64,000 nucleotides of DNA from the NCBI GenBank assembly GCA_029959085.1, contig JARWIR010000017.1, forward strand, positions 26,722,144-26,786,143. Reading direction: 5' to 3'. Below, piece after piece: positions 21,865 to 33,451 of this stretch; position 1 is the stretch's first letter, and each line of letters starts with the position of its first letter. This stretch comes from Nemophila menziesii. Its lineage: Eukaryota > Streptophyta > Magnoliopsida > Boraginales > Hydrophyllaceae. The notes under the pieces are model-generated. The model saw only the letters and a program-made list of their open reading frames with translations. It ran no database searches and was not told the origin of the DNA. The translations under genes were made by a program, and so were the position numbers.

Positions 21865-22980
21865 CTTAATATATAATATATATCTTTCTATTTTATAAAA
21901 ACAAATTAAATAAACTATTATAATATATATATATATATATTCTTTTTTTATTTATAAATGATAGAAAAAGATTACAATGTAATGACGGGCGATTGAATGA
22001 TTGTGTTTTTTATAATACAGATAAATAAAAGGTGGTGATCAAATTATGGGAATAGTCGTGGTACGCGTTAGCTGGCCCGGACATCCATACATCTAAAAAA
22101 AAAAATTAGAGTCTCAGTTATTTTGATAGGATACTTGTTTTACCAATTTTTTTGTAACAAATATACTTAACTTAAAAAGAAACTCTATTTATTTAGCTGC
22201 AAAATGTCATCCACGTAATCCTTTCATAATGATTTTCTTTACTAACTTTTCATAATTTATATTTATCGGTATGTTATATTTTTGCTAGACTATTTAATTT
22301 ATTTCTCAAATCAAAATAAACCTTCCATGAAATATATAATTTCCTAAAGTATTCCTCCAAAAGTTCGTACTTTATGCTTATAGATTTATTGTATTTTTGC
22401 TATAGTACTTGATTTATATTTCAAATCAATACAAACCTTCCATGAATAAAAGAATTTCCTATATTACTCCTCAAACAATCTAAAATAGTTATAAATTAGA
22501 CTAATCAAGGGGTTATAAGAAAAGAATATGGTATTCAATTGGAAAAAGATTGTCAAGAAATAAAAAAAGGAAAAAGAAGAATATGATAGTTTTGTTACTA
22601 TTTTTTGTCATTCTACTCTATATATGAGTGATTATATAGTCGAATCACTTATTTTATTTTTCAGATCAATTTTACATATCATATTTATTTGAAATAATCT
22701 AATTTTAAATACACGAGTGATAAAAAAATATATACAAAATAATAGATAATATCTATATTTATCAACTAGATAATTATTACTCTTTAATTAAAATAATTAT
22801 AATCAGTTAGACGCTATAAATATATGATAAAAAAAGTAACAATATCATATTTTAGTATTTATAGATATTTTTAATCCATTTATGTATATTTTATTGTGAT
22901 TATTAATTTTTATACCATTAAAATTATCATTATATATAAGTTTACCATTACATTCTAACAATACATTTTCGACTGTTAAA
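21865..22980 (+). other. 5' flank of TPD1-like copy 2
   Basis: AT-rich, nearly identical to 34811-35950 and, inverted, to 43121-44262 and 60053-61164; partly similar to 4348-5378. No open frame of note. It carries the putative promoter. Confidence 0.6.
22931..22940 (+). promoter_or_regulatory. Candidate TATA box of TPD1-like copy 2
   Basis: TATATATAAG starts 50 bp upstream of the ATG and is conserved in the other palindrome copies. Confidence 0.45.
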
Positions 22981-23481
22981 ATGATTAGAATTATTATTCT
23001 CTTAAATTTGTTTTTCTTCCTTTCTCTTGTAAATAAAGGTATTTGCGAATTAAACTTATTGTTTCTTCATCTATTTATTTGTTTTTTCTTTATCAAATCA
23101 TGGTACTAAGTTTTTTGTAAACAACATATCCCTTTTTTTAAATTTTGATTTGTTTACGTTTCAGGTTTAGCTTTTACTCGATGTCCTCCAAGTACTCTAC
23201 TCATAAAACAAGTTCCAACAGGAATAAAAGTGCAAAATAAGACGGAATGGAATGTCACTGTCACTAATAGTTGTGCTTGTACTTTATTGAGCGTGAAATT
23301 AGCTTGTTTGGGATTCCAAACAGTCGAAAAGATTGATCCCGTTATTTTAAACAAGTCCGGAGACCAATGTATTCTTAACAATGAGTTGCCGATATACGCA
23401 ATGACTTCTATTAGTTTTCTTTATGCTTGGGATAAACAATTTGGTTTTGAATTATATGAGTCTTACGAGGCTTGCAGTTAA
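22981..23481 (+). CDS. TPD1-like secreted cysteine-rich protein, copy 2
   Basis: Exons 22981-23038 and 23165-23481, with a GT...AG intron of 126 bp, encode 124 residues. Residues 1-20 form a hydrophobic signal peptide. Six cysteines lie at 26, 56, 58, 67, 88 and 123. Family signatures are EWNVTVTNSC, LACLGFQTV, SGDQC and FLYAWDKQF. By family it should be exported to the apoplast and could act as a ligand-like peptide for a leucine-rich-repeat receptor kinase; that is inference. Copy 3 encodes the same protein from the exons I read, and copies 4 and 5 differ by at most one residue. It stands between M3/SINE sequence and unclassified DNA with a truncated LTR and the broken copia. No disabling mutation was seen. 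Confidence 0.88.
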
Positions 23482-24454
23482 AGCCATGTTTAGTTGATGC
23501 ATTCATATTGATGTGCGTGGTTTGATTTTATTGTTTAAACTATAAGTTGTATTTTAACAATGAAAATACAATTTATTTTCTTAACATTATAGCAAAAATA
23601 AAGTAATTGTTTAAAGGCACGCAATGACATATAATTATAACAGTTTTTCTTTGTCAATTATAACATATCTTAACCCACATTTTTGTCATGGCTCTAGGGT
23701 CGGCCCGAGCATACAAGAAGAAATATAGGGCCTTTTAGTTAATTTATAAATTTTTTACGTAATGTTTTTAACAATAAATGTCATGTACTAAACTCTCGAT
23801 CTGGCTGATGGGGATAAGATCTTCTATTTCCTTGATAATGATTTCCTTCCAATCTTACTGTTATGGTATTAAATAGATCAATTTTACCCAAATGGAATAT
23901 TTTTTTCTCGATTCTCTCTTTGATATGGATTGATTACTACACCAAATAAATCTAAGGCTACACTAATTTAGGGGATATTTGTTTATACTTAAGGATGTCT
24001 TAATCTGGTTCATTAAGACACTAGATTAATACTCAAATGTTTCTTTATATTCAGACACTTCCTTTTAATAGAATAAATTCTATTCGACTATTTATTCAAC
24101 ACTCAATGTTTATCACTTTAAAAAATACCTTAGTTTCTACATTTCTATTCTACTATGCACCTTGGATCACATACAATATAATATGATCTTGATCAAACGA
24201 TTTCCATCTGATCAAGCATCTCTTCTTAGGGCTTTCATTCTCATATTGCGCTGATTGCAAATAATCCACTTTCTTACAATATTTACCATATAAATATGAT
24301 TTCTCAATATCTTATTAAATATTACCATCATGATCTTTTCATTAGTTTTTGATAAAAATTTCACTATCTGATAATTAATCTGATTAAGTGAATGATCTGC
24401 ATAGTTACCGTACTACTAGTATTATAAACACACCTTGCTTGTCCTAGAATATTT
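23482..24454 (+). other. 3' flank of TPD1-like copy 2, with MULE1 empty site
   Basis: AT-rich; contains TAACAATGAAAATACAAT (candidate poly(A) region) and a TAGGGTCGGCCCGAGC block of unknown nature. The 9-mer TTCTTTATA at 24041-24049 occurs once here. It is the undisturbed target of the MULE that is present at 41087-42050. Confidence 0.6.
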
Positions 24455-24700
24455 TTATGGGTGCTTCCTAGCCTTAGAAATTGTGATTATTTCACCCCTA
24501 CAATCATTTTTCTCTCCATTTGTTGCTTGTTTCTGAACAACTATGGCCTCGCGCAAACTCATATTCTCTTTTGAAAGATTAAGATCTAATAGGTACAAAC
24601 CCAGTGAATACAAAAAACAGATGCCGGCAAGCCTCCTATGTGCCCTATAAGAGTTAAACTCCAACGGTTTCTTGCAAAAGACCTTGACCTCCACCCTCAT
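24455..24700 (-). CDS. Hypothetical 81-residue open frame (left arm), uncertain
   Basis: A small open frame starting MRVEVKVFCKKPLEF with a hydrophobic middle (GICFLYSLGLYLLDL). I do not recognise it. It recurs almost unchanged at 40427-40672 and 58333-58578, but those are copies of the same DNA, so conservation says little. No splice pattern or clear promoter was seen. It may be chance or the remnant of a mobile-element gene. Confidence 0.2.
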   Translation of the reverse strand: MRVEVKVFCKKPLEFNSYRAHRRLAGICFLYSLGLYLLDLNLSKENMSLREAIVVQKQATNGEKNDCRGEIITISKARKHP

Positions 24701-25061
24701 GTTTGGTTGCTAAAGTTTTAGCGAAAAATAAGTTTGATGCTCTAGCCTTGGATAGGACAATTAACTGCACCTAGAGGCTTATAGGCCTTGCTACTAGGAG
24801 TAATTGAAGTATAATACACACCTTACAGATTTTCATTCTTAAGAGGATCGCTCCAATTCTTGGAATAATCTCCCTTGGACCGTTCAAGAACACCATGTTG
24901 TCCTTAAAGTATGGAACTAGGGGATGAACCTAGAGAAGTTTGTCTCAAATGCAATCTTCTAGATCCAGGTTCATAACTAAATTCAAGAGTGCATTGAGGT
25001 TGATAACATTGAAGCTTTTGCATCTCCTCTTGGTGATATTGACAAGTTTTTTATTGATCGT
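24701..25061. other. Unclassified stretch between hypothetical frame and LTR-X fragment
   Basis: Moderately AT-rich with short open pieces in several frames. Similar DNA is at 40067-40426 and 57968-58332. Nothing recognised. Confidence 0.4.
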
Positions 25062-25348
25062 TGATGTATCTATTTATGTGATAGAATAATCTAGCCATGA
25101 GACATCATTTTAGGGGTATATGGTACTTATTTTTGAGATTTTCCCCATTTATTCATGATTTACACATTCTCGTATAGTTTTAGGTCTCTTGCTATATTTA
25201 GAGCTTTTGCACGTAATTTGTGTAGCACTTAGGTATTTGGAAGCTATTATACCTTGGGATGATGATAAGAAGTGAAGAGAAGAAAGGAAACCCCTTAGTC
25301 TTGACGAAAAAAGAAACTTTAGATAGATTTGGAAAGTCACAGTGAGTT
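25062..25348 (-). mobile_element. LTR-X fragment truncated by deletion (left arm)
   Basis: Matches the start of LTR-X (TGATGTATCTATTTATGTG, cf. the solo LTR start at 17293). It is cut at 25348, where the copia pol sequence begins after a 4-bp filler CCAA. The intact counterpart is at 57685-57967. Confidence 0.7.
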
Positions 25349-25352
25349 CCAA

Positions 25353-27769
25353 TTTCTCATCTACATCCTTACCATCTTCATCTTTGTCTAATTTTGTGGA
25401 TGTGCTCATTGGAGTTCCAATTTCCTTTGCATCTTCAAGCCCAAATTTTTTGATCAATTCTTTTGTATATTTGGCTTGATTGACAAAGATGCCATCCTTC
25501 ATTTGTTTGATTTGAAGTCCAAGAAAGTAATTCAATTCTCCCATCATGCTCATCTCAAATTCCTTATGCATGCTTTTAGAAAAATTCTCACAAAGATTTT
25601 CATTAGTAGCACCAAATATTATATCATCCACATAAATTTGAACAAGAAGGATATCTTTAGAAGACCTTTTTATAAATAAAGTGGAGTCAATATTTCCTCT
25701 TTTAAAACCATCATCTAACAAAAATTTGCTTAAGCGTTCATACCAAGCACGAGGTGCTTGTTTTAAACCATATAAAGCCTTTGAAAGTTTAAAAACATGA
25801 TTTGGAAATTTTGGATCCTCAAAACCCGGTGGTTGTTTAACAAAGACTTCCTCGTCTATAAAACCATTTAAAAAATCACTTTTGACATCCATTTGGTAAA
25901 GTTTAAAATTCATATAACAAGCAAAAGCAAGAAGCATACGAATAGATTCAAGTCTAGCTACCGGAGCAAAAGTTTCATCGAAATCAATACCTTCTTCTTG
26001 ATTGTATCCTTGAGCAACTAACCTTGCTTTATTTCTAGTGATAATACCGGTGTCATCTAGCTTGTTGCAAAATATCCACTTAGTGCCAATAATAGTAGGG
26101 CCAATTGGTTTCTCCATTAATGTCCAAACTTTACTACGCTCAAATTGATTTAATTCCTCATGCATAGCATTTATCCAATGATCATCTAACAAGGCTTCTT
26201 TAATATTCTTGGGCTCAATTTGAGATAAGAATGCTTGATGAGCACAAAGAGCAATAATACGAGAGCGAGTGGTAACACCTTCTTTTGGATCACCTAGAAT
26301 TAATTCACTTGGGTGATCTTTGATATGTTTCCAACACCTTGGTAAATCCGTACTAGCTTCATTTGAGACTTGACCATTTTCCTTAGGAGGTTCATCATGA
26401 GATTTTAATTCTTGAGTAAGAGATTCTAAGGGTTGATCTTGTGGAGTATCTTCATGTAAGTCAACATCTACTACTTTCTTGATACAAAAAGGATTAGTCT
26501 CATCAAAGTCAACATGCATAGATTCCTCAATAGTAAGAGTACGTTTGTTGAAGATACGATAGGCTTTTCCCTTAGTGGAATAACCAAGAAAAATGCCTTC
26601 ATCCGATTTAGCATCAAATTTTCCCAAATAGTCCCTAGTGTTTAAGATAAAACATTTGCACCCAAAAACACGAAAATAAGCAATAGTTGGTGGTCTACCA
26701 TTCCAAAGCTCATAAGGGGTTTTCTTAATAAGGGGTCTAATTAGAACTCTATTTAACACATAACAAGCCGTATGAACGGCTTCTCCCAAAAGTATGTAGG
26801 CAAGCTATGTTATTTTAGCATTGTTCTAGCCATTTCTTGTAGAGTTCGGTTTTTCCTTTCCACTACCCCATTTTGTTGGGGAGTTTTAGGGGCCGAAAAA
26901 TTATGCTCAATCCCAAATTCATCACAAAAATGCACAAAAGGAGAATTCACATATTCACTACCATTATCACTACGAATGCATGTAATAGAGTAGCCTTTCT
27001 CATTTTGCACCTTTCTACAAAGTTTTGCAAATTCATTGAAGGCATCACTTTTTAAAGCAAGTAACATCACCCATGTATATCTAGTGAAATCATCAACAAC
27101 AACAAAGACATATCTAGATCCTCCTAGACTAGTGACATCAACGGGACCAAAAAGATCCATATGCAATAATTGAAGTGGCCTAACGGTGATGACCTTATTT
27201 ATGGATTTAAAAGATGAACGATGTTGTTTACCAAGTTGACATGCATCACATAATTTATCTTTATCAAATTTATAAATAGGCAAACCAACAACAAGATTTT
27301 TTCTAGATAATTTTGAAATCAAATCCATGCTAGCATGTGCTAAACGTCTATGCCAAAGCCAACTATCATTTACCACGGATAAGCATTTAATATGTTTAGA
27401 CATAAGACTCTCAAGATCAACAACAAAAACATTATCCGATCTTTTTGCAATAAACATAGTATCTAACTCATCATTTTTGAAAACAACACATCTAGATGCT
27501 TCAAATTTAACACTAAAACCAACATCACAAAGTTGACTTATACTAAGCAAGTTAAAAGAGAGACCCTCAACAAGCAACACATTAGAGATAAGTAAAGAAT
27601 TCATATTACCAATGTTACCTTTACCCAAAACGCGTTTCTTAGTATTGTCGGCAAAAGTAACTCTATCACCTTTTGTTTTATATAAACGTGTAAATAATGA
27701 TGGATTCCCGGTCATGTGTCTTGAGCATCCACTATCAAGGAGCCATATATTTTGCTTCTTGATGTTCAA
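25353..27769 (-). pseudogene. copia pol remnant (protease, integrase, RT), left arm
   Basis: Protease [13 protein letters not shown], integrase HHCC and DDE regions ([20 protein letters not shown]) and RT ([22 protein letters not shown]) are visible. A GAA-to-TAA change after [20 protein letters not shown] (near 26808) stops the frame in the integrase. After the RT domain the frame runs across the deletion junction into LTR-X DNA (25348-25149), giving a meaningless tail. The RNase H domain is lost. The copy is inactive. Confidence 0.9.
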
Positions 27770-27789
27770 TCCCTACATACAAAAATAAT

Positions 27790-29584
27790 TTAAGCTTTAG
27801 GTACCCAATTCGGTTTGGGTCCATGAGGGTTAGTGGATTTTCTTTTTAAGACCCATATGGGCCTTTTCCAAATTGGCACAAGAGATCCCAAATCCAATAA
27901 TTTATGATAGTAGCAATGAGATGCATCATGACCAAGTTTTTCACAATAGGTGCAAGTGATAGAAGATTTTGAAGAAGATGGAATTTCATTTGAAATTTTT
28001 GGTTTTACAAAAACATTTTTCAAGGGTTTTTGGTTAGTGAATGGATCATATCCAATACCACTTTTTTCACAAGCCATTCTTTGAGAACCTAAAATCAAAT
28101 CCAAGTTTTCTTGCCCACTTGTAAATTTTAAAATAATATCATTTTGATCAACAATCTTTTTCTCTAACAAAGCTTTTTCTTCTAAAAGATTTTTCTCAAT
28201 AAGATGAAGTTTTTCATTTTCATCTATACATTCATCACAAAGATTTTGACAATGTTCCAAAGCTTTCAAAACCTCTTTAGTTCTATTTTTCTCAAATTCT
28301 AAATCTTTTGTTAAAACTTTGTTTGTTTCAATAGAGTTTAAAAAATCATTGTAAAGAGAATCAAATGCCTCATGAATATCTTGTTCACTAGCATCATCAT
28401 TAGATAAAGAGAGTTTAGATTTAGGAGTTACCTCATCATGATTTGCCATAAAGGCAAAGTGAGTTGAACCGGTATCATCATCCGAAGAAGCATCTTCATC
28501 ATTCTCAAGTTTTCCCATAAAAGCAACAAGATTAACATTTTCGTTATCACTTTCTTCTTCCTCCGAATTTTGAGTATCCCAAGTGATATTAGCATGCATT
28601 TGCTCTCTTAGGTTTATCCTTTTGAAGAAGAGGACAATAAGTTTTGATGTGACCAACTTTCTTGCAATGATAGCAAGTGGGTTCATCTTGTTTGATAGCT
28701 CTAACATTCTTCTTGTAGGGTGAGGAAGAACTTCCTTTCTTGGCAAAGCGTTTGTATCTCATGAATTTTTTCATATCTCTTGCCAACATAGCCACTCCTT
28801 CATCTTCACTAGTTTCTTCTTCATGTGAGTTTTCTTCTTCTTCACTTTCCTTCCTTTCTTTTCGTTCTTTCAACTTGGTACTCAAGGCATGGAAAGCAAT
28901 GGATTTCTTAATCTTTTTCTCCTCATCATCTCTTATCTTTTCTTCTTCAAGCACAAGCTCTTCCGTCATGAGGTTGCAAATGAGTTCATGAACCGTCATT
29001 TTTGAAAGATCTTTAGTGTCTCTTATAGAGTTGATTTTTGATTTGTATTTCCTTGGAAGAGCAAATAAGATTTTTCGGCATTGTTCTTTGTTGGTGTACT
29101 CTTGACCAAGAGTCTTCAAGGTGTTGACAATGTTGGAAAATCTTTGATGCATAGCATTTAAGGCTTCATCGGGCTCCATACGAAATAGCTCATACTTAGT
29201 GATAAAGAGACCAATCTTAGTTTATTTGATATCTTCCGTTCCTTGATATGATAGCTCCAAGAGTTGCCACATTTCATGAGCGGAATTGCATTCACTAACT
29301 CTAGCGTATTCCGTGACACTTAATCCATTAATGAGGATGTTTATAGCTTTGTTGTTTTCGGTGAGTTTAGCTATGTCTTGATCATTGTAATCATCTTCAT
29401 CTTTCACCTCCGTTCTACTACCCGTAACGTAAGGAATATAAGGACCCTTCTTGATAGCAAGCCACAAAAAGTAATCAATTCCTTTGACATGAATCTCCAT
29501 TTTCTTTTTCCATCCAAAGTAGTCTTTTCCTACAAAAAGCGGAGGTCTAGTAGAACATGAACCTTCCGGTTGATTAGAATCCAT
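27790..29584 (-). pseudogene. copia gag remnant, left arm
   Basis: Compared with the open gag at 49550-51343, this copy has a GAA-to-TAA change near 29224 (after GTEDIK) and one extra T near 28590 that shifts the frame. Both zinc-knuckle motifs remain recognisable (CYHCKKVGHIKTYC and CTYCEKLGHDASHC). Confidence 0.9.
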
Positions 29585-29625
29585 ATCGTATTAACTCTAG
29601 AAACGATTAAGTACAATAGAGCTAG

Positions 29626-29637
29626 GCTCTGATACCA
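29626..29637 (-). promoter_or_regulatory. Primer binding site (initiator Met-tRNA type), left copia
   Basis: TGGTATCAGAGC on the minus strand, two bases inside the LTR edge. Confidence 0.8.
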
Positions 29638-29639
29638 AT

Positions 29640-30803
29640 TGATAGTCTATATGCGTCCTAGAAGGGGGGTTGAATAGGACAATAGAAATTAATCGGCTAA
29701 TTTTATTTCAAGTAAATAAAATTAAAAGCTAATTTGAATCCTATTGTTTTAGCAAACTAAATAGTAAAGAACTAGATAATCCTAAAAGACAATATTATCA
29801 AACTATTCATGTAGGCATTTTATCAAGCATATAGAGTGCGGAAATGTAAAGAGTGAAGAGATAGAATACGATACACAACGATGTATAGTGGTTTGGTTTC
29901 CCTACATCCATTACCTAAGGAAGCCTCCTTAGGATTTGCAAGATTCTCAACTAATCTTCGTAACTCTTAACCGGGTGAGTTTACAAACCCTTTACAACCA
30001 CTTCAAAAACCTTTGAAGGAAATACACTTGTGTTATCACCAACACAAGGAACCAAGCATAAAACCTATGCTCACACTACTCTCTTAATCTATTACAAGAA
30101 CTAAGAGGAAAGGAAAAATTGTTTGGGGGTGCTTATAAAAGCTTTGTAACTAAACTCCTAAATGAGTGGATATGAACTATGTAGCTTCACAATAAATATG
30201 ACTTGAATGCTCCTTTGAAACCTCCTTGAATGATAATATTAATTGCTCTTAAGATTGGTAGATGGAAGGCTTGAGTTGTGTCTTGAATGAGGTCCAATTT
30301 ATAGCTGAAAATATCTTCCATCGGTCAATAAGCTTCTATCTAACGGCTCTATTTTCTCTCCAACGGATATAAGCTTTGTCCTCTAGTAATAGTGCAGAAA
30401 ACCCTTTCTTGCGGTGTACCGCAGGTATGGTCCGATGCACCGCGAAAACGTTCGTCTAAACTTCAAGCTTACTGGTCGGACCATCCTATGCATCGCGTCC
30501 CTGGTCCGTGCCTCAGTCCGGTGTACCGCGCCTTGGTCCGGTGTACCGTGCATTTTCATTAGCTTACTGACGGGCTATCCTGTGCACCGCGTCTCTGGTC
30601 CGTGGCTCTGCGGTGTACCGCGTGTCTCGTCCGGTGTACCGCGGCACTGTTCTTTTGAATCTCAAGCTAAAGTCCAAGGATTTAAACACAACTAATCTAA
30701 TGAGGGGTTTTGGAAAATCTTTAAAGTGATACCAAATGAATTTTAGTTTAAATGATGATTTGTCGAATATTAAAACGGGAATAAAAACAAGGTGAGGCTA
30801 ACA
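29640..30803 (-). repeat. copia LTR (5' LTR of the left element)
   Basis: 1164 bp, TG...CA ends. The inner part holds several GGTACACCGGAC-type motifs (about 30410-30660), characteristic of Sirevirus LTRs. It is flanked outward by TATAT (30804-30808), matching the right-arm target duplication ATATA. Confidence 0.92.
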
Positions 30804-30963
30804 TATATATTCCACAAGAAATTTAATTGCTAAACACCTTTTAGTTGACACAACCGTGCATGTTTGGAAAAGAAATTTTTATTCTAACTTATAAAGATCT
30901 GATCCCAAATGTTTGGGTTAGAGTTTATTTAGGATTTGTGTAGGTTTTTACCAATATATATAA

Positions 30964-31891
30964 GAGATAATTTCTAATTAAGTCCAAATCTCAAAATATC
31001 TTGTCTAAATAGGTCCACTTTAATAGTTTAATCTTATAGAGTCCAGAAATAATATTCCTAACATATTACTACCTAATACCCCTGTACCAATTATTACAAT
31101 ATCTATTTATAATATTAAATATCTTAAGAACCAAACCCTCCTTAACCTTTTTATTCACCATTTTCACAGCCTCTTTCCTGCAAAGCATCTGCCGCCACAA
31201 CCTATCTGCTCTCCTGCAATTCTACTCCCTCCGCCGCTCTCCTGGAAAGCAACCGCCGCCACAACCAAGCCGCTCTCCTGCACATCTACTCCCTTCGCCG
31301 CTCTCCTGCAAAACAACCACCGCCACAACCAAGCCGCTATCCTGCACAGCTAATTGCTTTCGCAGCAATTTCCAAACAGGTTGTTTAAAGGTAGTACAGT
31401 ACGACGCCTTTTTCTATTTAATAACCTGATTAGTAAATAATAATGATTAGTGAATAATAATGATTATTGATTTTAATATCGTCTTTGATACAATTTCTCT
31501 CTAATACAATGGATACATTCTCGTGAATGATTAGTGAATTTGTTACCCATTGTTTGAATCTCCAAAAGCGATTATACGAAGCCGCTAACCTGCACAAGAG
31601 CCCACTAAACGCGTGTAAAGAGCCCACCAAACGCGTGTAAAGAGCCCACCAACGTGTAAAGAGCCCACCAAACGTGTGTAAAGAGCCCACCAAACGCGTG
31701 TAAAGAGCCCACCAAATGTGCGTACAGAGCCAATCAAAACGTGTGTACAGAGCCCACCAACCGTGTGTCCAAAGCCCACTAAACGTGTTTACAGATCCCA
31801 CCAAGGGTATTATTGACTATGAATATTATAGAAATGGGCTGGACCTGCTAAAGAAAGTTATTTTGGTTGTGGACCTTTTGGATTAATCACC
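30964..31891. mobile_element. MULE-like element M2, left arm
   Basis: Starts GAGATAATTTCTAATTAAG with the flank TATATATAA (30955-30963). The other side has lost its duplication in a small AT deletion relative to the right arm. Inside are a GGTGGGCTCTTTACACG-type minisatellite (about 31590-31800) and repeats of a GCCGCTCTCCTGC motif (about 31190-31350). No transposase. Confidence 0.78.
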
Positions 31892-32219
31892 ATACATATA
31901 TATATATATATTACTATATATAAATACATATATATTACTATATATAACAATATTTTAAAATATATAAATAATTTTCAGGAAAAAAGTGTCGGAAAAATGA
32001 TTAGAAAAAAGCAGAAAAAAATCGAAAACTGATTTCGGATCGGAATCGGAAATTCCAAAATTTTAAAATGTAATTTCAATTCCAATCCAAAAAAAGTCGG
32101 AAAAACCGGTAATCGGAAATTCGGAATATAAAAAAATCAATTCCAAATATGGAATTTTCGGATCGGAATTGGCCAGATTTTGGAATTTTCCATTCCAATT
32201 CCAACCCTAATAACCATAA
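31892..32219. other. AT microsatellite and GGAATT/TTCCAA-rich low-complexity stretch
   Basis: TATATA runs, then repeats of AATTCCAA and CGGAA words up to about 32200. The same kind of sequence occurs at 38640-38910 and 56500-56765. Short open frames over these words are not genes. Confidence 0.5.
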
Positions 32220-32569
32220 AATAAGGCTAGTGGGGATTACTTGCTATTTCTCAATCTAAACTCTCATACATCACATCCTTCATATTTTTTTCCCTGTCTT
32301 TACTTTTCTTAGTTTAATTAGTTATTAATTGTTTGGAGTCAACCCAATAAATATTTTAGTGTCTTTAGTGTATTATCTTATCAACTTCTTTTATTTCACT
32401 TTGTAATTTCATTATTCATAGATTACTTTCATAGTCCTTGAGATCAATATCTATTTTACTTACACATTACTTGAAAACGATTGGTTCATTTGCGGAGAGT
32501 TTATCGTTGTGGTAGAAGGTGTTAGTCTTTTATTTATATCGTTATTTATCACACCTATACCTCCACCAA
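32220..32569 (+). mobile_element. LTR-X 3' fragment, left arm
   Basis: Ends TTATTTATCACACCTATACC TCCACCA, matching the solo LTR end (TTTATCACACCTTTGCCCCC). The 5' part is missing. Confidence 0.6.
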
Positions 32570-32599
32570 CCGTACTAAGAGTTATCTCAAACCTTGTTT

Positions 32600-33440
32600 T
32601 TTAGGATCATTTGGCCAATTTTTAAGTCGTTTGTGTACGCAATTCCCTGAGAAGAAGAAGATGATGATTGTGGTAACAAAGTCTGGATGAATTTGAAATA
32701 TGAAAAGCTCCATGATTTATGTCTGAAGTGCAAAAAAGAATATAACATGGTTCCAACAAATGCTCAGAGTAAGAGCCTAATAAAATCATCGGTTCAAACC
32801 CTACTATGGATTTGTGCTTCTTCTTCATCATTTCCAAAGTTGAACATCCTACATAACTAGGTGAATTTTGTTCCATTATTCTAGGTAACTTTAGATATAA
32901 TATTATCTCGAAGGTGATAATTATCTGACTCAAACCTTTAATGTGTAAAATTTTATTCTCAAAAAAAACTACCTTTATCCAGGACAAGGCCATCTCTGAT
33001 AACCCCATTCTAGCATATGCGGTTAACCAACAAATTTAAATGTCTTAAGTCTAATTCAAATAAATATTTTGGTATTTTTAAAGAAAATATGCACAAGATT
33101 TATGATAAGTTCAAGTGTAACTTTATCCAAGAATTTAGTTCAAGGCTAGGCTTCCACTCAACGTGGGTGGGATAGTTCATAAAGTGAATCTCCCTAGTCT
33201 CCTATAATATTACTATGAATGAAATATTTTTGCCCCTTTTTAGCACTTCTTGAGGTATTCATCAAGCCGACCCACTATCTCCTTACTTGTTCTATGTTTC
33301 CACCCATGCTCTAACATGTCTCATAGACGAGTAGCCTCTCACTGGGAAACCTTAAAGGATATCAAATTAATCATTCTTGTCTTCCCCTATCACAATTACT
33401 TTTAATAGAAGATTCAGTGTTTTTCTTTGAATGTAATGGA
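32600..33440 (+). pseudogene. LINE remnant 2: zinc-knuckle and RT fragments, left arm
   Basis: On + near 32680 the DNA reads VWMNLKYEKLHDLCLKCKKE, similar to the CX2C knuckle of LINE ORF1 proteins. About 550 bp later GIHQADPLSPYLF (33254-33292) matches the GLRQGDPLSPYLF box of LINE reverse transcriptases, followed by HALTCLIDE. The two are closer than in an intact LINE, and stops separate them. The antisense 128-residue frame 33008-32622 has no such match and is probably a shadow. Confidence 0.6.
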
Positions 33441-33451
33441 CGACTAGTAGG

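Larger units (their letters stand above)
25353..30803 (-). mobile_element. Sirevirus-like Ty1/copia element, left arm, truncated
   Basis: Same insertion as 48331-55961 (same target sequence at the LTR edge), but the RNase H part of pol, the 3' LTR and the far flank are missing. The break at 25353 joins pol to LTR-X. Remaining parts: 5' LTR 29640-30803, primer site 29626-29637, gag remnant 29584-27790, pol remnant 27769-25353. It carries nonsense and frameshift changes absent from the right copy. Confidence 0.92.

Noticed and set aside
23154..23381. Antisense open frame over TPD1-like copy 2 (also 36124-36351, 42719-42946, 59652-59879)
   Set aside because: Lies exactly opposite a spliced, family-matching exon; conserved only because the DNA is duplicated.
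23695..23750. TAGGGTCGGCCCGAGC block as a hAT-type terminal repeat
   Set aside because: No partner inverted repeat or 8-bp target duplication could be found.
25149..26789. 546-residue frame taken as one gene
   Set aside because: Its C-terminal 65 residues come from LTR-X DNA joined by a deletion; the rest is broken copia pol.
30414..30695. 93-residue frame with repeated Cys/Arg words (also 48439-48720, 54906-55187)
   Set aside because: Lies in the GGTACACCGGAC motif cluster of the LTR; no protein family match by eye.
31430..31804. Open frames rich in GLFTR/WALYTR repeats (also 37108-37461, 41594-41962, 47302-47676)
   Set aside because: Translation of the MULE minisatellite; length varies with repeat number.
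32740..32830. Possible SINE with B-box-like GGTTCAAACCC
   Set aside because: No convincing A box, tail or target duplication; it overlaps the LINE remnant.
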